Shown one piece after another: positions 9,561-18,533 of a stretch of 64,000 bases of DNA. The notes under the pieces are model-generated. The model saw only the letters and a program-made list of their open reading frames with translations, made no database searches and was not told where the DNA came from. Numbering within the stretch: position 1 is the first letter of the stretch; the number at the start of each line of letters is the position of its first letter. The stretch spans positions 436,632 through 500,631 of the forward strand of contig NZ_BMFC01000001.1 in assembly GCF_014637725.1 (NCBI RefSeq), written 5' to 3'. The position numbers were made by a program, and so were the translations under genes. The stretch is from Marivita lacus (GTDB lineage: Bacteria; Pseudomonadota; Alphaproteobacteria; Rhodobacterales; Rhodobacteraceae).

Positions 9561-10493
9561 CTAACCGATCTCGATGGATGTGACCTGTCGATACGGCGCA
9601 TCTGGCGAACACAGGATCGAGCCGAATGCAGGCACGTTCACCGCGTTCGGCATATCCTGCGCTTCGAGGCAAAGACCGGCAAACCTCCCATGGGCCGCGC
9701 CTGGTCCTTCGGGCAACACGTGCTTCAACGTGTTGGCTGTATAGACCTGCATCCCCGGCCTGTCGGTCCAGAGCCGCAATGTCATGCCATCCGGCACGGC
9801 CACTTCGGCAGCAGGATCGGCCCCCTTGGTCAGGATCAGATTCCCGTCCCAGCCCTCCCCGTCACCGAGCCGCACAGGGGTTCTGAAGTCGTATGCCGTG
9901 CCCGCCACCGGGTCGATCCGACCTAGGGGAACAAGGTCCGGACCATTGGGCGTATAGCGATCTGCCACAATCCGCAGGTTGTGATCCGCAACGGTCCCCT
10001 GCCCCGTCAGGTTGAAATAGAGATGTTGCGTCAAATTGATCGGTGTCACACGGTCGGGCACACCCTCCATCTTCCACGTAAGGCGACCGCCCTTTAGCCG
10101 CATGACCACACGAAACGCCACGCGACCAGGGTAGCCCTGATCACCGTCTTCGGACAGCAGCCGGAATTCCACGGCACGCTCACCATCACGCGACATCTGC
10201 CAATTGCGGCGACCGATTCCGCCCGGACCGCCATGCAGATGATGCGGCGACGCGTTGGCGGGCAAACTGTAGGTCACACCGTCCAGGTCGAACTGCGCCC
10301 CGGCGATGCGGTTCGCCACACGCCCGCAGATGACCCCCATCGAGGCCGGGTTCTGTCGGTAATGCTCGGGCGTCCTGTAGCCCAACACGACATGCCGGTC
10401 GCGCACGCGCCAGTCCATCACGGCACAGCCCAGTGACAACACCGTCACCTTAGTGTCACCGTCGCGCAGCACATGCGATGTGATCTGGTCCAT
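9561..10493 (-). CDS. Aldose 1-epimerase (GalM family)
   Basis: Interconverts alpha and beta anomers of hexoses, or acts on a related sugar. 310 residues, close to the family norm. Recognisable GalM features are GVICGRVANRIAGAQF (substrate-binding arginine), LHGGPGGIGRRNW (active-site histidine region), LTQHLYFNLTG (second histidine) and a C-terminal CLEAQDMPNAVN carrying the catalytic glutamate. No signal peptide. Single gene, convergent with cueR, with no sugar-catabolic neighbours, so the physiological sugar is unknown. Confidence 0.9.
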   Translation of the reverse strand: MDQITSHVLRDGDTKVTVLSLGCAVMDWRVRDRHVVLGYRTPEHYRQNPASMGVICGRVANRIAGAQFDLDGVTYSLPANASPHHLHGGPGGIGRRNWQMSRDGERAVEFRLLSEDGDQGYPGRVAFRVVMRLKGGRLTWKMEGVPDRVTPINLTQHLYFNLTGQGTVADHNLRIVADRYTPNGPDLVPLGRIDPVAGTAYDFRTPVRLGDGEGWDGNLILTKGADPAAEVAVPDGMTLRLWTDRPGMQVYTANTLKHVLPEGPGAAHGRFAGLCLEAQDMPNAVNVPAFGSILCSPDAPYRQVTSIEIG

Positions 10494-10556
10494 TCGGCTC
10501 CCCCGATACCACCTGACCGAAGCGGCGGAGCACCGTCAAGCCATGCGCGCTGTGCG

Positions 10557-11162
10557 TCAGCGTTGGCGCAAAACGGGCAGCAAGGCCCAGACGCGACGGT
10601 CTAGAAGAACGCGACCGAGGGCGAGGAGGATTGCAGCGGCCAGAATGCCTTTTGACACGGGCTCCATCGTACCTTGGATCTGCACCGCATGAACCACCGT
10701 TCCCAGCACGATCACCACCGCCAAAGCACTGTGGAGCATGCGCCAAAGGCGCAGCCTTGATCCCATCCTGCGGCGCAGAACTCCAAGCATTGCTGCGGCA
10801 AAGACCGCCCACATGGCGATCACGCCCCATGCCGAAAATGGTGTCGGAGAAAGGAACAGCAGCGCATCCACAACATCCGGCGGGCTGGTGATCCAGAGCC
10901 CGACCACATGCACCACAACGGCCAGGACAAGCGCAGCACCGACAACGCGGTGCGCCAGTCGTCCGCGTTTTCCAGCCAACCCCGGCATGTGATCGCCGAC
11001 CAGCAAGGGCTGAAACAACAGGAGCGCCATGCCGACAACCCCCGCAAATCCGGCCAGGATATAGACCGGATCGCGCCATTGCAGCAGCGGGCTGGTCAGG
11101 GCAAAGGCGGCAGGCACGGCAATCGCGACCAAACTTGCGGCCCAGAGCATGACCCCCTGCAT
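10557..11162 (-). CDS. Ferric-reductase-like transmembrane protein (haem domain only)
   Basis: A 201-residue membrane protein with about six helices. Two helices each carry a histidine pair with 13 residues between (H71/H85 and H144/H158), the classic bis-haem ligand spacing of ferric reductase and NADPH-oxidase membrane domains. There is no FAD or NAD(P)H domain, so like MsrQ/YedZ it would have to take electrons from another protein or from quinol. It lies 17 bases downstream of a Tat-exported intradiol-dioxygenase-like gene and is probably co-transcribed with it. Exact function unknown. Confidence 0.7.
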   Translation of the reverse strand: MQGVMLWAASLVAIAVPAAFALTSPLLQWRDPVYILAGFAGVVGMALLLFQPLLVGDHMPGLAGKRGRLAHRVVGAALVLAVVVHVVGLWITSPPDVVDALLFLSPTPFSAWGVIAMWAVFAAAMLGVLRRRMGSRLRLWRMLHSALAVVIVLGTVVHAVQIQGTMEPVSKGILAAAILLALGRVLLDRRVWALLPVLRQR

Positions 11163-11179
11163 GATGCCTCGCCCGAAGA

Positions 11180-11668
11180 TCAGGCCGGCTGCAACACGAA
11201 ATGCGCGCTCAGGCTGGTGTCGTTTGCACTTGCCATGAGCGGACGCAGGAACACGGTGTCGAACGCATCGCCATCATAGGCCAAATGGCCGTGCGCCTGT
11301 CCAAACGCGGGCACGATCTGCGGCATCTCAAGCCTGAATTCGCCGTTGGCATCGGTCAGGGTCGCGCCGTGGCTGTCCCAGTCGCGTTCATGGCCTTCGG
11401 TCGTGTGGGCCCAGATCTGGATGCGCTGTCCGGGCAGCGGTGCGCCATCCCCGGCGCGGCGGACGGTTCCGGTCATCCAGAACCCGCCGCCCCCGATACG
11501 GTCCACGATGGACGCTCCGGGTCGGTAATTGTTCGATCCGCCACGCATGGACGGAGTGGGGGCCACACCAGCAGCGCGAGCCGGAACAATCAGACCCGAC
11601 GCTGCCGTCAAAAGCGCGGCGCTGCCTGTGGTCATGACCTTCCGACGGGTTATTCCAGAGATCGTCAT
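11180..11668 (-). CDS. Tat-exported intradiol-dioxygenase-like protein
   Basis: A 162-residue protein with a twin-arginine signal (ITRRKVMTTGSAALLTAASGL). It is followed by a small beta-sandwich with GTVRRAGDGAPLPGQRIQIW, TLTDANGEFRLEMP and GHLAYDG, which resemble the core of intradiol ring-cleavage dioxygenases. It is shorter than the usual enzymes, and I cannot place a complete Tyr2-His2 iron site, so catalysis is not assured. The Tat signal suggests that it folds with a cofactor before export. Paired with the haem membrane protein downstream. Confidence 0.65.
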   Translation of the reverse strand: MTISGITRRKVMTTGSAALLTAASGLIVPARAAGVAPTPSMRGGSNNYRPGASIVDRIGGGGFWMTGTVRRAGDGAPLPGQRIQIWAHTTEGHERDWDSHGATLTDANGEFRLEMPQIVPAFGQAHGHLAYDGDAFDTVFLRPLMASANDTSLSAHFVLQPA

Positions 11669-11974
11669 GTCAAACCTCCTTTGCGAAACGGAAGGGCACC
11701 GCCAACAACCGATGTTCGCAGCGCCCTGTGATGCGTCCTTACGGTGTAGCAGAATTTGCAGCGGAGGGTTGGCCCGAACAGGTCAACCCACAGCATCGTG
11801 ATGGCATTCTGCGCGGTCAACCGAGGTCTGGTCGCCCCGCAAATCCGCCGAACGCCTGAAATTGCGCCAGTCTAAATTGTTCTCCACTCAGAAAAACAAC
11901 CTTAAGGCTTGGCGCAGGACCAAGAATGCGATGGTCTGGAAATATTGTTCAAACCCCCATTATGGAGATAGCAC
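11669..11974. other. Divergent intergenic region, about 306 bases
   Basis: Separates the Tat-exported gene (minus) from the unknown gene at 11975 (plus) and must hold both promoters. AAACGGAAGG lies near the minus-strand start, and TATGGAG is the ribosome site of the plus-strand gene. I see no convincing sigma-70 pair, small gene or strong hairpin. Confidence 0.5.
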
Positions 11975-12694
11975 GTGGCCAAATCTGCAATTCTAGACGT
12001 GATGAAGTTCTTCAGCACCTGCCTGCAGACACTCGAGGAAAAAGGAATCACCGTCGAGGATTCCTCGGAATTCGAGGAATGCGAAGACAGGATGCGGGCC
12101 ATCGGGAAGAATTCGATCACCCCGATGATCTCTTCCGAACACAACGACCTGTCAAAGGACCATGCCGGATGGCTGATCTTGCGCAAGGACGGGCAGGATA
12201 TCGGCGGGGTCGCCGCGCGGCATGACATGCTGGTGTCGGAAACCCTGTCGAGCTTCTGGGCGCGCAGCTATGGCAGGCTGTACAAGGGACAGGGGCACCT
12301 CCGCCTTGTCACCGATGCGCCGCGGCCCTGTGACGAGATCGCCGGGAGCGTGATCTACATGGGCGAATTCTTCATCGCCGAAAAGATGCGCGGATCGCGG
12401 CACCTGCTGTCGCTCTATACGCATCTGCTGTTCGCCTATTGCCACATCCGATGGCAGCCCGATTGGCTCTATGCCTTTGTCCGGGCGGATGATGCGCGGT
12501 TGGGCTATGCGACCGAATACGGGTTCACCCGTCAATATCCCGGTGCGCATGTCTGGGGCGTCCTGCCCAAGGGACGGGCGACCGGCGAATACCTCGTGGC
12601 TCTCAAATCAGGCGAAATGGCCGACATGGCGCGGTATTTCAACCATCACCCGTCCTGCCTTCTGGGTGTCGATTCGCTCAAGAGAGTCGAATAA
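11975..12694 (+). CDS. Unknown 239-residue protein, possibly GNAT-like
   Basis: Starts at GTG (11975) behind GGAG. I cannot assign a family. The middle part (WLILRKDGQDIGGVAARHDML, then GEFFIAEKMRGSRHLLSLY) resembles the core strand plus pantetheine-loop region of acyltransferase folds. The C-terminal YGFTRQYPGAHVWG also fits such proteins, but this is inference. No signal peptide or membrane helix. Its 3' end overlaps the convergent HTH regulator gene by 49 bases, so the two transcripts are antisense to each other at their ends. Confidence 0.6.
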   Translation: MAKSAILDVMKFFSTCLQTLEEKGITVEDSSEFEECEDRMRAIGKNSITPMISSEHNDLSKDHAGWLILRKDGQDIGGVAARHDMLVSETLSSFWARSYGRLYKGQGHLRLVTDAPRPCDEIAGSVIYMGEFFIAEKMRGSRHLLSLYTHLLFAYCHIRWQPDWLYAFVRADDARLGYATEYGFTRQYPGAHVWGVLPKGRATGEYLVALKSGEMADMARYFNHHPSCLLGVDSLKRVE

Positions 12695-13440
12695 TTCAAC
12701 ACGAAGAGGGTGCCCGAGGCATCCTTTACCGGGAGCATGAGGCGAACGAAGCTGACTTCGGCGGTTTCGTTCGTCTCGGGGAACGTCACGATCCTCTTGA
12801 GGGGCGTGATCATCCCGACGCCGGAATGCGCGACCGACCTGATCTGCCCGTTGAGTTCGGCCAGATCAGACGTGCTCAGCGTTTCGAGAAAGTTTTCCAG
12901 CCGGGAATGCTCGGCGGATCCAAGTGTGGTTGCGGACAGGCCAAGCGCCCCGACATGGTGAATGCGCGGAACCGAGGTCAGCGCCTCTGCCGCGCTCACA
13001 AGATCGAAATGCGGGGCGATCTGATCGCTTTGGGAGAGATCACCATCGGTTTCCTTCCACCAGGAAATGATCGAATCCAGCGTGGGCCGGTCTCCGATCC
13101 GGTCCAGCGACCGTTCGGTTGCCTTGAACACCGCCGACAACAGACGCGCGGCCTGCCTGTCGACCTCCTGCACCGGAAGCGCCTCGAAATCCTGCTGGAG
13201 ATGGTCATTCCTGTCCCGCAACAGGACATCGACCGGAACACCCAACGCATCGGCCAGTCGCACGGGTGCCGCAATGTTGGGCAGTGCTGCACCGCGCAGA
13301 ATATCCGCCAGAACATGGTCCTGATCGAACCCTGCGCGCACCGAAAGTTCGGACTCGCTGAGGTTTTGTGATTGCATGATGCTTTTCAGATTGAATCTGA
13401 AATTATCCAGAACTTCGCGCTCCGAGAAATGTGTCACCAT
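12646..13440 (-). CDS. HTH (XRE-like) transcriptional regulator with C-terminal sensor-like domain
   Basis: A 264-residue protein. The N-terminal segment NFRFNLKSIMQSQNLSESELSVRAGF...LADALGVPVDVLL is a Cro/C1-type helix-turn-helix. The remaining 180 residues look like a PAS-like sensor part (RIHHVGALGLSATTLG, ETAEVSFVRLMLPVKDASG). The ATG at 13440 is preferred to a TTG four codons earlier. Its target is unknown. It is convergent with, and overlaps, the GNAT-like gene, so direct control of that gene's promoter is not indicated by position. Confidence 0.65.
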   Translation of the reverse strand: MVTHFSEREVLDNFRFNLKSIMQSQNLSESELSVRAGFDQDHVLADILRGAALPNIAAPVRLADALGVPVDVLLRDRNDHLQQDFEALPVQEVDRQAARLLSAVFKATERSLDRIGDRPTLDSIISWWKETDGDLSQSDQIAPHFDLVSAAEALTSVPRIHHVGALGLSATTLGSAEHSRLENFLETLSTSDLAELNGQIRSVAHSGVGMITPLKRIVTFPETNETAEVSFVRLMLPVKDASGTLFVLNYSTLLSESTPRRQDG

Positions 13441-13608
13441 GTTGCGATCCAATTGTTACAGCATTTACCGATACCCCCCCAAAAGGTAACGTCGCGGAAG
13501 TGGTGTGTATAGCAAAAATGCACCCTTAAGGTGATTTATGGCTTGTTCGGATCGCACGCTTGTTTCGTTGCAGGACAGCCAGTCAGAAACGCCGCCCAGC
13601 ACTGGCCC

Positions 13609-15030
13609 TCAACTGGCCAGAACGTTCCGGAACAGCCAGGGATCGCTTTCGTCGATATCTTCGGGAAAATGCTCCCACCGGTCCTGAAGCGGGGTCCAGT
13701 CCGTGTAATGTGCTTCGACCGGGCCAAGATAAGGGCGCTGCACCTCGAGACACCGCGCATGATCCATCTCGTCGGTTTCGACGATCCCGGCCTCCGGGTT
13801 TTCCAGCGCCCAGACCATGCCCGCCAGAACAGCGCTCGTCACCTGCATCCCGGTGGCGTTCTGGAACGGGGCCAGATCGCGGGTTTCCGCGTTCGACAGC
13901 CGCGATCCGTACCAAAGCGCGTTCTTCTCGTGCCCGTAAAGCAGCACGCCCAGTTCATCGATTCCTTCGACAATCTCGTCCTCGGTCAGGATATGATGCA
14001 CCTTCTGTTGCTTGCCCGATCCGAACATCTCGTGGAGCGACAGAACCGCATCGTCACAGGGGTGATAGGCGTAGTGGCAGGTCGGGCGATACTCGGGCGC
14101 ATCGGCCGCACCGACGGTGTAGTAATCCGAGATCGAGATCGCCTCGTTATGGGTCACCAGAAACCCGAATTGCGGACCGGGTGTCGGGCACCATGTATGC
14201 ACCCGCGTGATCGCTCCCGGACGCTCCAGCCAGATCGCCGATTGGCATCCGGTCTTGTACGAATGCCCATTTTCGGGAAACCATGTTTCATGCGTGCCCC
14301 AACCCAGTTCTGCGGGCTGGAATCCCTCGGCAATGAATCCTTCCACAGACCAGGTGTTCACGAACACGTCGCGCGGGCGCGGCTGACGGCGGGCCTGCGT
14401 GTCACGCTCGGCGATATGCACACCCTTGACGCCCAGCGATTGCATCAGCGCGGCCCACCCGCTCCGGTCCTGCAGCACCGCAACGGCGCGCCCGGTGTCC
14501 TTGGCCAGCGTCAGCAGCGCATCCTTGACGAACCAGGACACCATGCCGGGATTGGCCCCGCAGCAACTGACTGCGGTGGGTCCACCCGGATGGGCTGCCT
14601 TCTCGTTTCGCACCGCCTGACGCAGCGCGTAATTCGTCCGTGCAGCGTTGTCGGTCGTGTCGAAATAATAGCCGGCCCAGGGCTCGACCACCGTGTCGAT
14701 ATACAGAACCCCCAGTTCGCGGCACAGCTTCATGAGGTCGAGGGACGACGTGTCGACCGACAGGTTCACACAGAACCCTTTACCCCCGGCAAAGATCCCG
14801 CCAAGGATCTCACGGTAATTGTCCGGCGTCAGAGCGACTTGCAGGTGGTTGATCTTGTGCTGCCGCAGGAAATTCGCCTTGCCCGCGTCCGGTTCGATGA
14901 CGGTAAACGCATCGGCATCATACTCGAAATGCCGCTCAATCAGGGGCCATGTGCCTTTGCCGATGGAACCAAAGCCGATCATCACGATCGGACCCTCGAT
15001 ACGCCCGTAGATTGGATGGTTCTGCGTCAT
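13609..15030 (-). CDS. hss: Homospermidine synthase
   Basis: NAD-dependent enzyme making sym-homospermidine from putrescine or spermidine, a common polyamine in alphaproteobacteria. 473 residues from the ATG at 15028-15030, which follows AAGGAGAGACC. The dinucleotide fold begins GPIVMIGFGSIGKGTWPLIERH. VEPWAGYYFD and SCCGANPGMVSWFVKDALL are typical of the family. The frame stays open 49 codons upstream, but that part is unlike Hss. Monocistronic, with a 371-base upstream gap. Confidence 0.92.
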   Translation of the reverse strand: MTQNHPIYGRIEGPIVMIGFGSIGKGTWPLIERHFEYDADAFTVIEPDAGKANFLRQHKINHLQVALTPDNYREILGGIFAGGKGFCVNLSVDTSSLDLMKLCRELGVLYIDTVVEPWAGYYFDTTDNAARTNYALRQAVRNEKAAHPGGPTAVSCCGANPGMVSWFVKDALLTLAKDTGRAVAVLQDRSGWAALMQSLGVKGVHIAERDTQARRQPRPRDVFVNTWSVEGFIAEGFQPAELGWGTHETWFPENGHSYKTGCQSAIWLERPGAITRVHTWCPTPGPQFGFLVTHNEAISISDYYTVGAADAPEYRPTCHYAYHPCDDAVLSLHEMFGSGKQQKVHHILTEDEIVEGIDELGVLLYGHEKNALWYGSRLSNAETRDLAPFQNATGMQVTSAVLAGMVWALENPEAGIVETDEMDHARCLEVQRPYLGPVEAHYTDWTPLQDRWEHFPEDIDESDPWLFRNVLAS

Positions 15031-15401
15031 GGTCTCTCCTTGTCGGTTCTTCATCAGGATCAGGCGCATTTGTTTGCGCTGACCGGCGGTGGCATGTCTT
15101 TGCGTGTTTATCCTGCAGCACCGCCAGAGTCCAAACCACCTCTTTGCCGCTGCGCAGAGAACCGTCGTCAGACGCATGAGATCAAGCTACCCGGATCGGC
15201 TGATTGCAACAGCGACACCATCGGCCAAATACCGCCGAATCCGGCCAGATGCGGGTTGCAGAGCAGGAATGACATGATACGCGGATGGCCAAAAAAGAAC
15301 ATTGGGCTCTGCAAGACAAACACTTGGCACTGAGCAGCCCTTCGAGAAACGAACCGCTTCGAGGCGGTTTCGCATGAACACCGGGGCCGAGAGGTCCCTG
15401 A
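15031..15401. other. Divergent intergenic region, 371 bases
   Basis: Lies between hss (minus) and the DUF4214 gene (plus). It holds the hss ribosome site and presumably both promoters. Near 15351-15370 GAACCGC can pair with GCGGTTT around a TTCGAG loop, 30 bases before the plus-strand start. No small gene with a good ribosome site was found; the open frame on the minus strand here has no recognisable features. Confidence 0.45.
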
Positions 15402-16973
15402 ATGAGACGGCAGGTTACTGAGAAGGTCATGTCGACAACCACAGGCACCAACCACACACCCAAAGGCCCCGTGACCATCCTTGGCGAGGCCTATGTCGGA
15501 CAAACCCTGATTGCGCGCCCGAACGGCGTCAGCGACGCCGATGGCATCGACACGTCCACGATCAGCTTTCAATGGCTGAGGGACGGTCAGATCATTCAGG
15601 ACGCAACCAACCGCACCTATGATGTGGCCATCGACGACGTCGATGCACGCCTGAGCGTCCGCTATACCTATGTCGATTTCGGCGGAACGCTGGAAATCCT
15701 CACCAGCGATCAAGAGCCGGTCGTTCCCCCGGCCGGCACTCCGATCCCGACCGACACCGGCCCGTATAATCCGTTGATGGTTTTGGGTAACGCGCTTGTC
15801 GGTGAAAATCTGATAGCCCGCCCCAATGCCGTTACCGACGCCAACGGGATCAACCCCAGCACGATCACCTATCAATGGCTTCGCGACGGCACACCAATCT
15901 CGGGAGCCACCGCACAGACCTACGCCGTGAGCGATGCTGACATCGACGCGCAACTGACAGTTCAGTTTTCCTATTCGGACCTGTTCGGCACTGCCAAGAC
16001 ACTCACCAGCAACCCAAGGCCTCCGGTTGCGGAACCCATCGTCGAAGTGCCTCCGCCCGCTCCACTGCCAAGGGAATCCGATGTCCGTAACCTCAACGGA
16101 ACGATGGACGACGATATTCTTCAAGCCTCGTTCGGCCTGACGAACATATACGGGTTTGGTGGCTCGGATACGGTGGCGTTCAACGGAAAGCAGTCGGGCT
16201 ACAAGGTGGTCATTGCCGAAGACAGTGTAACCGTATTCGATCATCGGGCTTTTGGTCTTGGGGCCATCACACTCGACAATGTCGAATTGATCCAATTCGC
16301 GACCACGGAACCGGTGTTTGACGGTCCGCTTGATCTGGACAGCGTCAGCGGCCTTGCAAAACTCGGCCAGCAGGATGCTGCATCCATCATCGAACTCTAC
16401 ATCGCCTATTTCAATCGCGCGCCGGATGCGATTGGCCTCAATTTCTGGGGCACCGCGTTCGCCAATGGCGTTTCCCTGAGCGAGATGGCCGTTCTCTTTG
16501 CGGATCAGAACGAAACCCGCGCCACCTATCCGGATGGCACGACGAATTCTGATTTCGCGACCAGCGTCTACACGAACATTCTTGGCAGAACACCGGACCA
16601 GACAGGGCTAACATTCTGGACCGATGCCTTGGACAAAGGTGCGGTCTCACGAGATGAGCTCATCCTCAGGGTACTCGAAGGTGCGCGGGCGTCATTGCAG
16701 ATCGAACGCGGGCCGGATTTCGTGACGCAACAATTGGCGGACCGAACCTATCTTGAGAACAAGATCGACATCGGTGCGTTTTTCGCGGTTCACCGGGGGA
16801 TGTCCGACGTCGCAAACGCCGAGTTCGTGATGGACCTCTATGACGGCACGTCTGGAAGCATCATCGCAGCTGTAGATAAAATCGACGCCTTCTACCGTGA
16901 GGCCCTCGATCCGAATGATGGCGAGTTTCTTTTACAGGTCGTCGGAGTGATGGACAGCCCCTTCCTCGCCTGA
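15402..16973 (+). CDS. DUF4214 protein with two Ig-like repeats (probable surface/secreted protein)
   Basis: 523 residues. Two repeats of about 90 residues (roughly 20-110 and 120-210) share GEAYVGQTLIARPNGVSDADGI / GNALVGENLIARPNAVTDANGI and STISFQWLRDG / STITYQWLRDG. A segment LNGTMDDDILQASFG...GGSDTV resembles degenerate calcium-binding (RTX-like) repeats. Residues 300-523 are DUF4214 (IIELYIAYFNRAPDAIGLNFW, NILGRTPDQTGLTFW), common in secreted adhesins and S-layer-like proteins. No Sec signal is visible, so type I export is possible but untested. The start at 15402 has GAGAGG 7 bases upstream. Confidence 0.8.
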   Translation: MRRQVTEKVMSTTTGTNHTPKGPVTILGEAYVGQTLIARPNGVSDADGIDTSTISFQWLRDGQIIQDATNRTYDVAIDDVDARLSVRYTYVDFGGTLEILTSDQEPVVPPAGTPIPTDTGPYNPLMVLGNALVGENLIARPNAVTDANGINPSTITYQWLRDGTPISGATAQTYAVSDADIDAQLTVQFSYSDLFGTAKTLTSNPRPPVAEPIVEVPPPAPLPRESDVRNLNGTMDDDILQASFGLTNIYGFGGSDTVAFNGKQSGYKVVIAEDSVTVFDHRAFGLGAITLDNVELIQFATTEPVFDGPLDLDSVSGLAKLGQQDAASIIELYIAYFNRAPDAIGLNFWGTAFANGVSLSEMAVLFADQNETRATYPDGTTNSDFATSVYTNILGRTPDQTGLTFWTDALDKGAVSRDELILRVLEGARASLQIERGPDFVTQQLADRTYLENKIDIGAFFAVHRGMSDVANAEFVMDLYDGTSGSIIAAVDKIDAFYREALDPNDGEFLLQVVGVMDSPFLA

Positions 16974-17086
16974 TCGGGCATGCGGCATTTCCAATGCACC
17001 ACGTCCTGCAGATCGACACCCGATGGCCAAACGCAACACGAGCGGCCCGTCGGACCGCCCGTTTGCTAACCAATTGATGGAACCGT

Positions 17087-18283
17087 CTAGTTTTCGAGGA
17101 TCACGTCGAAATCCACGCGGCGTTCGCTCAGGCTTGGTTGACCAGCCAGAACCTGCGGCTTCGAATGCGCGGCGATGATGATCTGCTCGGGATCGAACCC
17201 GGCGGCGACCAGTGAACTCATCAGGGCCACAGCACGCAGCCGAGCGGTTGCCGGAGTTTCTCCAGACCCCATGTCATCCGAAAACTGACCGACGACTCGC
17301 AGCCGTGCCTCGGGGCAGGCACTGGCCTTGGCGGCAAGATCAACCACGGCAGGCATCCCGTCGGACGGTGCGGTGATCGACCGTGGCGAATAGAACAGCT
17401 TGATCTGCGCCACTTGCGCTTGAAGCTGCGCCGCACAGGCCGAAGTGGCCACAGGCACCGGACGGGTAACTTCGCTCAGCCCCGCGCGCTGTGTGATCTC
17501 ACGAATTTCGAACTCGACACGTCGGTCGTAATAGGCCGCCGACTGGCTGCCCGTGATCCGTGACGGTTCCTGGCTGCCAAGCCCGACCGACCGAAACCGG
17601 GTCACGTCGATCCCCGACGCACCGATCCGCTTGAGCACCTCGTCGGCGCGTTGCTGGCTCAGACGCTGATTGACCGCCGGATCACCGGACGGGTCGGAAT
17701 GACCCTCGACCACGATCTCGACATTTGGACAGTCCTGCGCAACCAGCCCGATGAGACGCGCCTGCGCCATCCCGGCCTCTTCTGCGGTCAGACCACCGCT
17801 TGGAAAGTAGATCCGCGCCTCGCTTGCCAGCACCCGCAGGTCCTCGATGCAGGACTGGCCCTGCGCCAGATTGGCCTGAGCGGCCGCGAAAAAGGCGCTT
17901 GGGTTGGCTGTTGGGCTGACCCTCGGCTCCGGCTCGATCGACACCGTCTGCGGCACGACAGGCGGCTGGGCCGGGGTCACCACGGCTGGCGCGACCGGGG
18001 CCGGGGCCAAACTGACCTCGGGCGGTTGCGGCGCTTGCAGAACTGCGGCCTGCACAGCATCGATGCTGCCCGATCCCTGCGGAACAAGGCCGATCCCCTG
18101 CTCACCCAGCGCGACCGGATTCTGCGTGATGTTGCGCGACACCTCGACCGTGTCGAAATCCGACATGACATCGACAGGTGCCGTGTCCCTTGGTCCGAAA
18201 TTGATGACCCCCGTGGCAGCGAGGACGATCGCCGTGGTTGGTGCAATCCACGGCAAATGTTCTTTCAAAATTCTAAACGACAT
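17087..18283 (-). CDS. OmpA-family protein with two OmpA-like peptidoglycan-binding domains
   Basis: A 398-residue protein that begins MSFRILKEHLPWIAP with one N-terminal membrane anchor (TAIVLAATGVINFG). A proline/valine-rich linker (about 75-125) leads to a first OmpA domain (VEGHSDPSGDPAVNQRLSQ, RVEFEI) and a second, more divergent one at the C-terminus (VVGQFSDDMG, RRVDFDVILEN). The second domain lacks the usual TD-GTD motif, so binding may be weaker. Start chosen for GGGGAAGAG just upstream. Likely links inner membrane and peptidoglycan. Divergent from pheS. Confidence 0.82.
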   Translation of the reverse strand: MSFRILKEHLPWIAPTTAIVLAATGVINFGPRDTAPVDVMSDFDTVEVSRNITQNPVALGEQGIGLVPQGSGSIDAVQAAVLQAPQPPEVSLAPAPVAPAVVTPAQPPVVPQTVSIEPEPRVSPTANPSAFFAAAQANLAQGQSCIEDLRVLASEARIYFPSGGLTAEEAGMAQARLIGLVAQDCPNVEIVVEGHSDPSGDPAVNQRLSQQRADEVLKRIGASGIDVTRFRSVGLGSQEPSRITGSQSAAYYDRRVEFEIREITQRAGLSEVTRPVPVATSACAAQLQAQVAQIKLFYSPRSITAPSDGMPAVVDLAAKASACPEARLRVVGQFSDDMGSGETPATARLRAVALMSSLVAAGFDPEQIIIAAHSKPQVLAGQPSLSERRVDFDVILEN

Positions 18284-18533
18284 GCTCTTCCCCCAGTCTA
18301 AGCAGCATCGTGAGCGTTGTTCCGCCCAACATCTTGACAATGGTATCTAAAGATACTGCTCAATTTGGGGGATGGGTCAACATCTATGTAGCAACCGTGC
18401 GCTGAGACATAGAATTTCTTTTCGCCTGTCGCTTTCGCGCGCCAGACCGAAAGAATCCGGCTTGGCTTTTGGGCCGGCTTGCGTCCCTGTACCGTCACGG
18501 CTAGGGAAAGCACGACACGGGCCGGAGGGTGAC

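Noticed and set aside
13531-15333. 600-codon plus-strand frame opposite homospermidine synthase
   Set aside because: Its product has no recognisable domain, and hss is complete on the other strand with a good ribosome site.
18357-18533. Possible phenylalanine-rich leader peptide before pheS
   Set aside because: A short run of F and L codons exists in one frame (about 18412-18440), but it has no start codon with a ribosome site and no attenuator hairpin with T-run.
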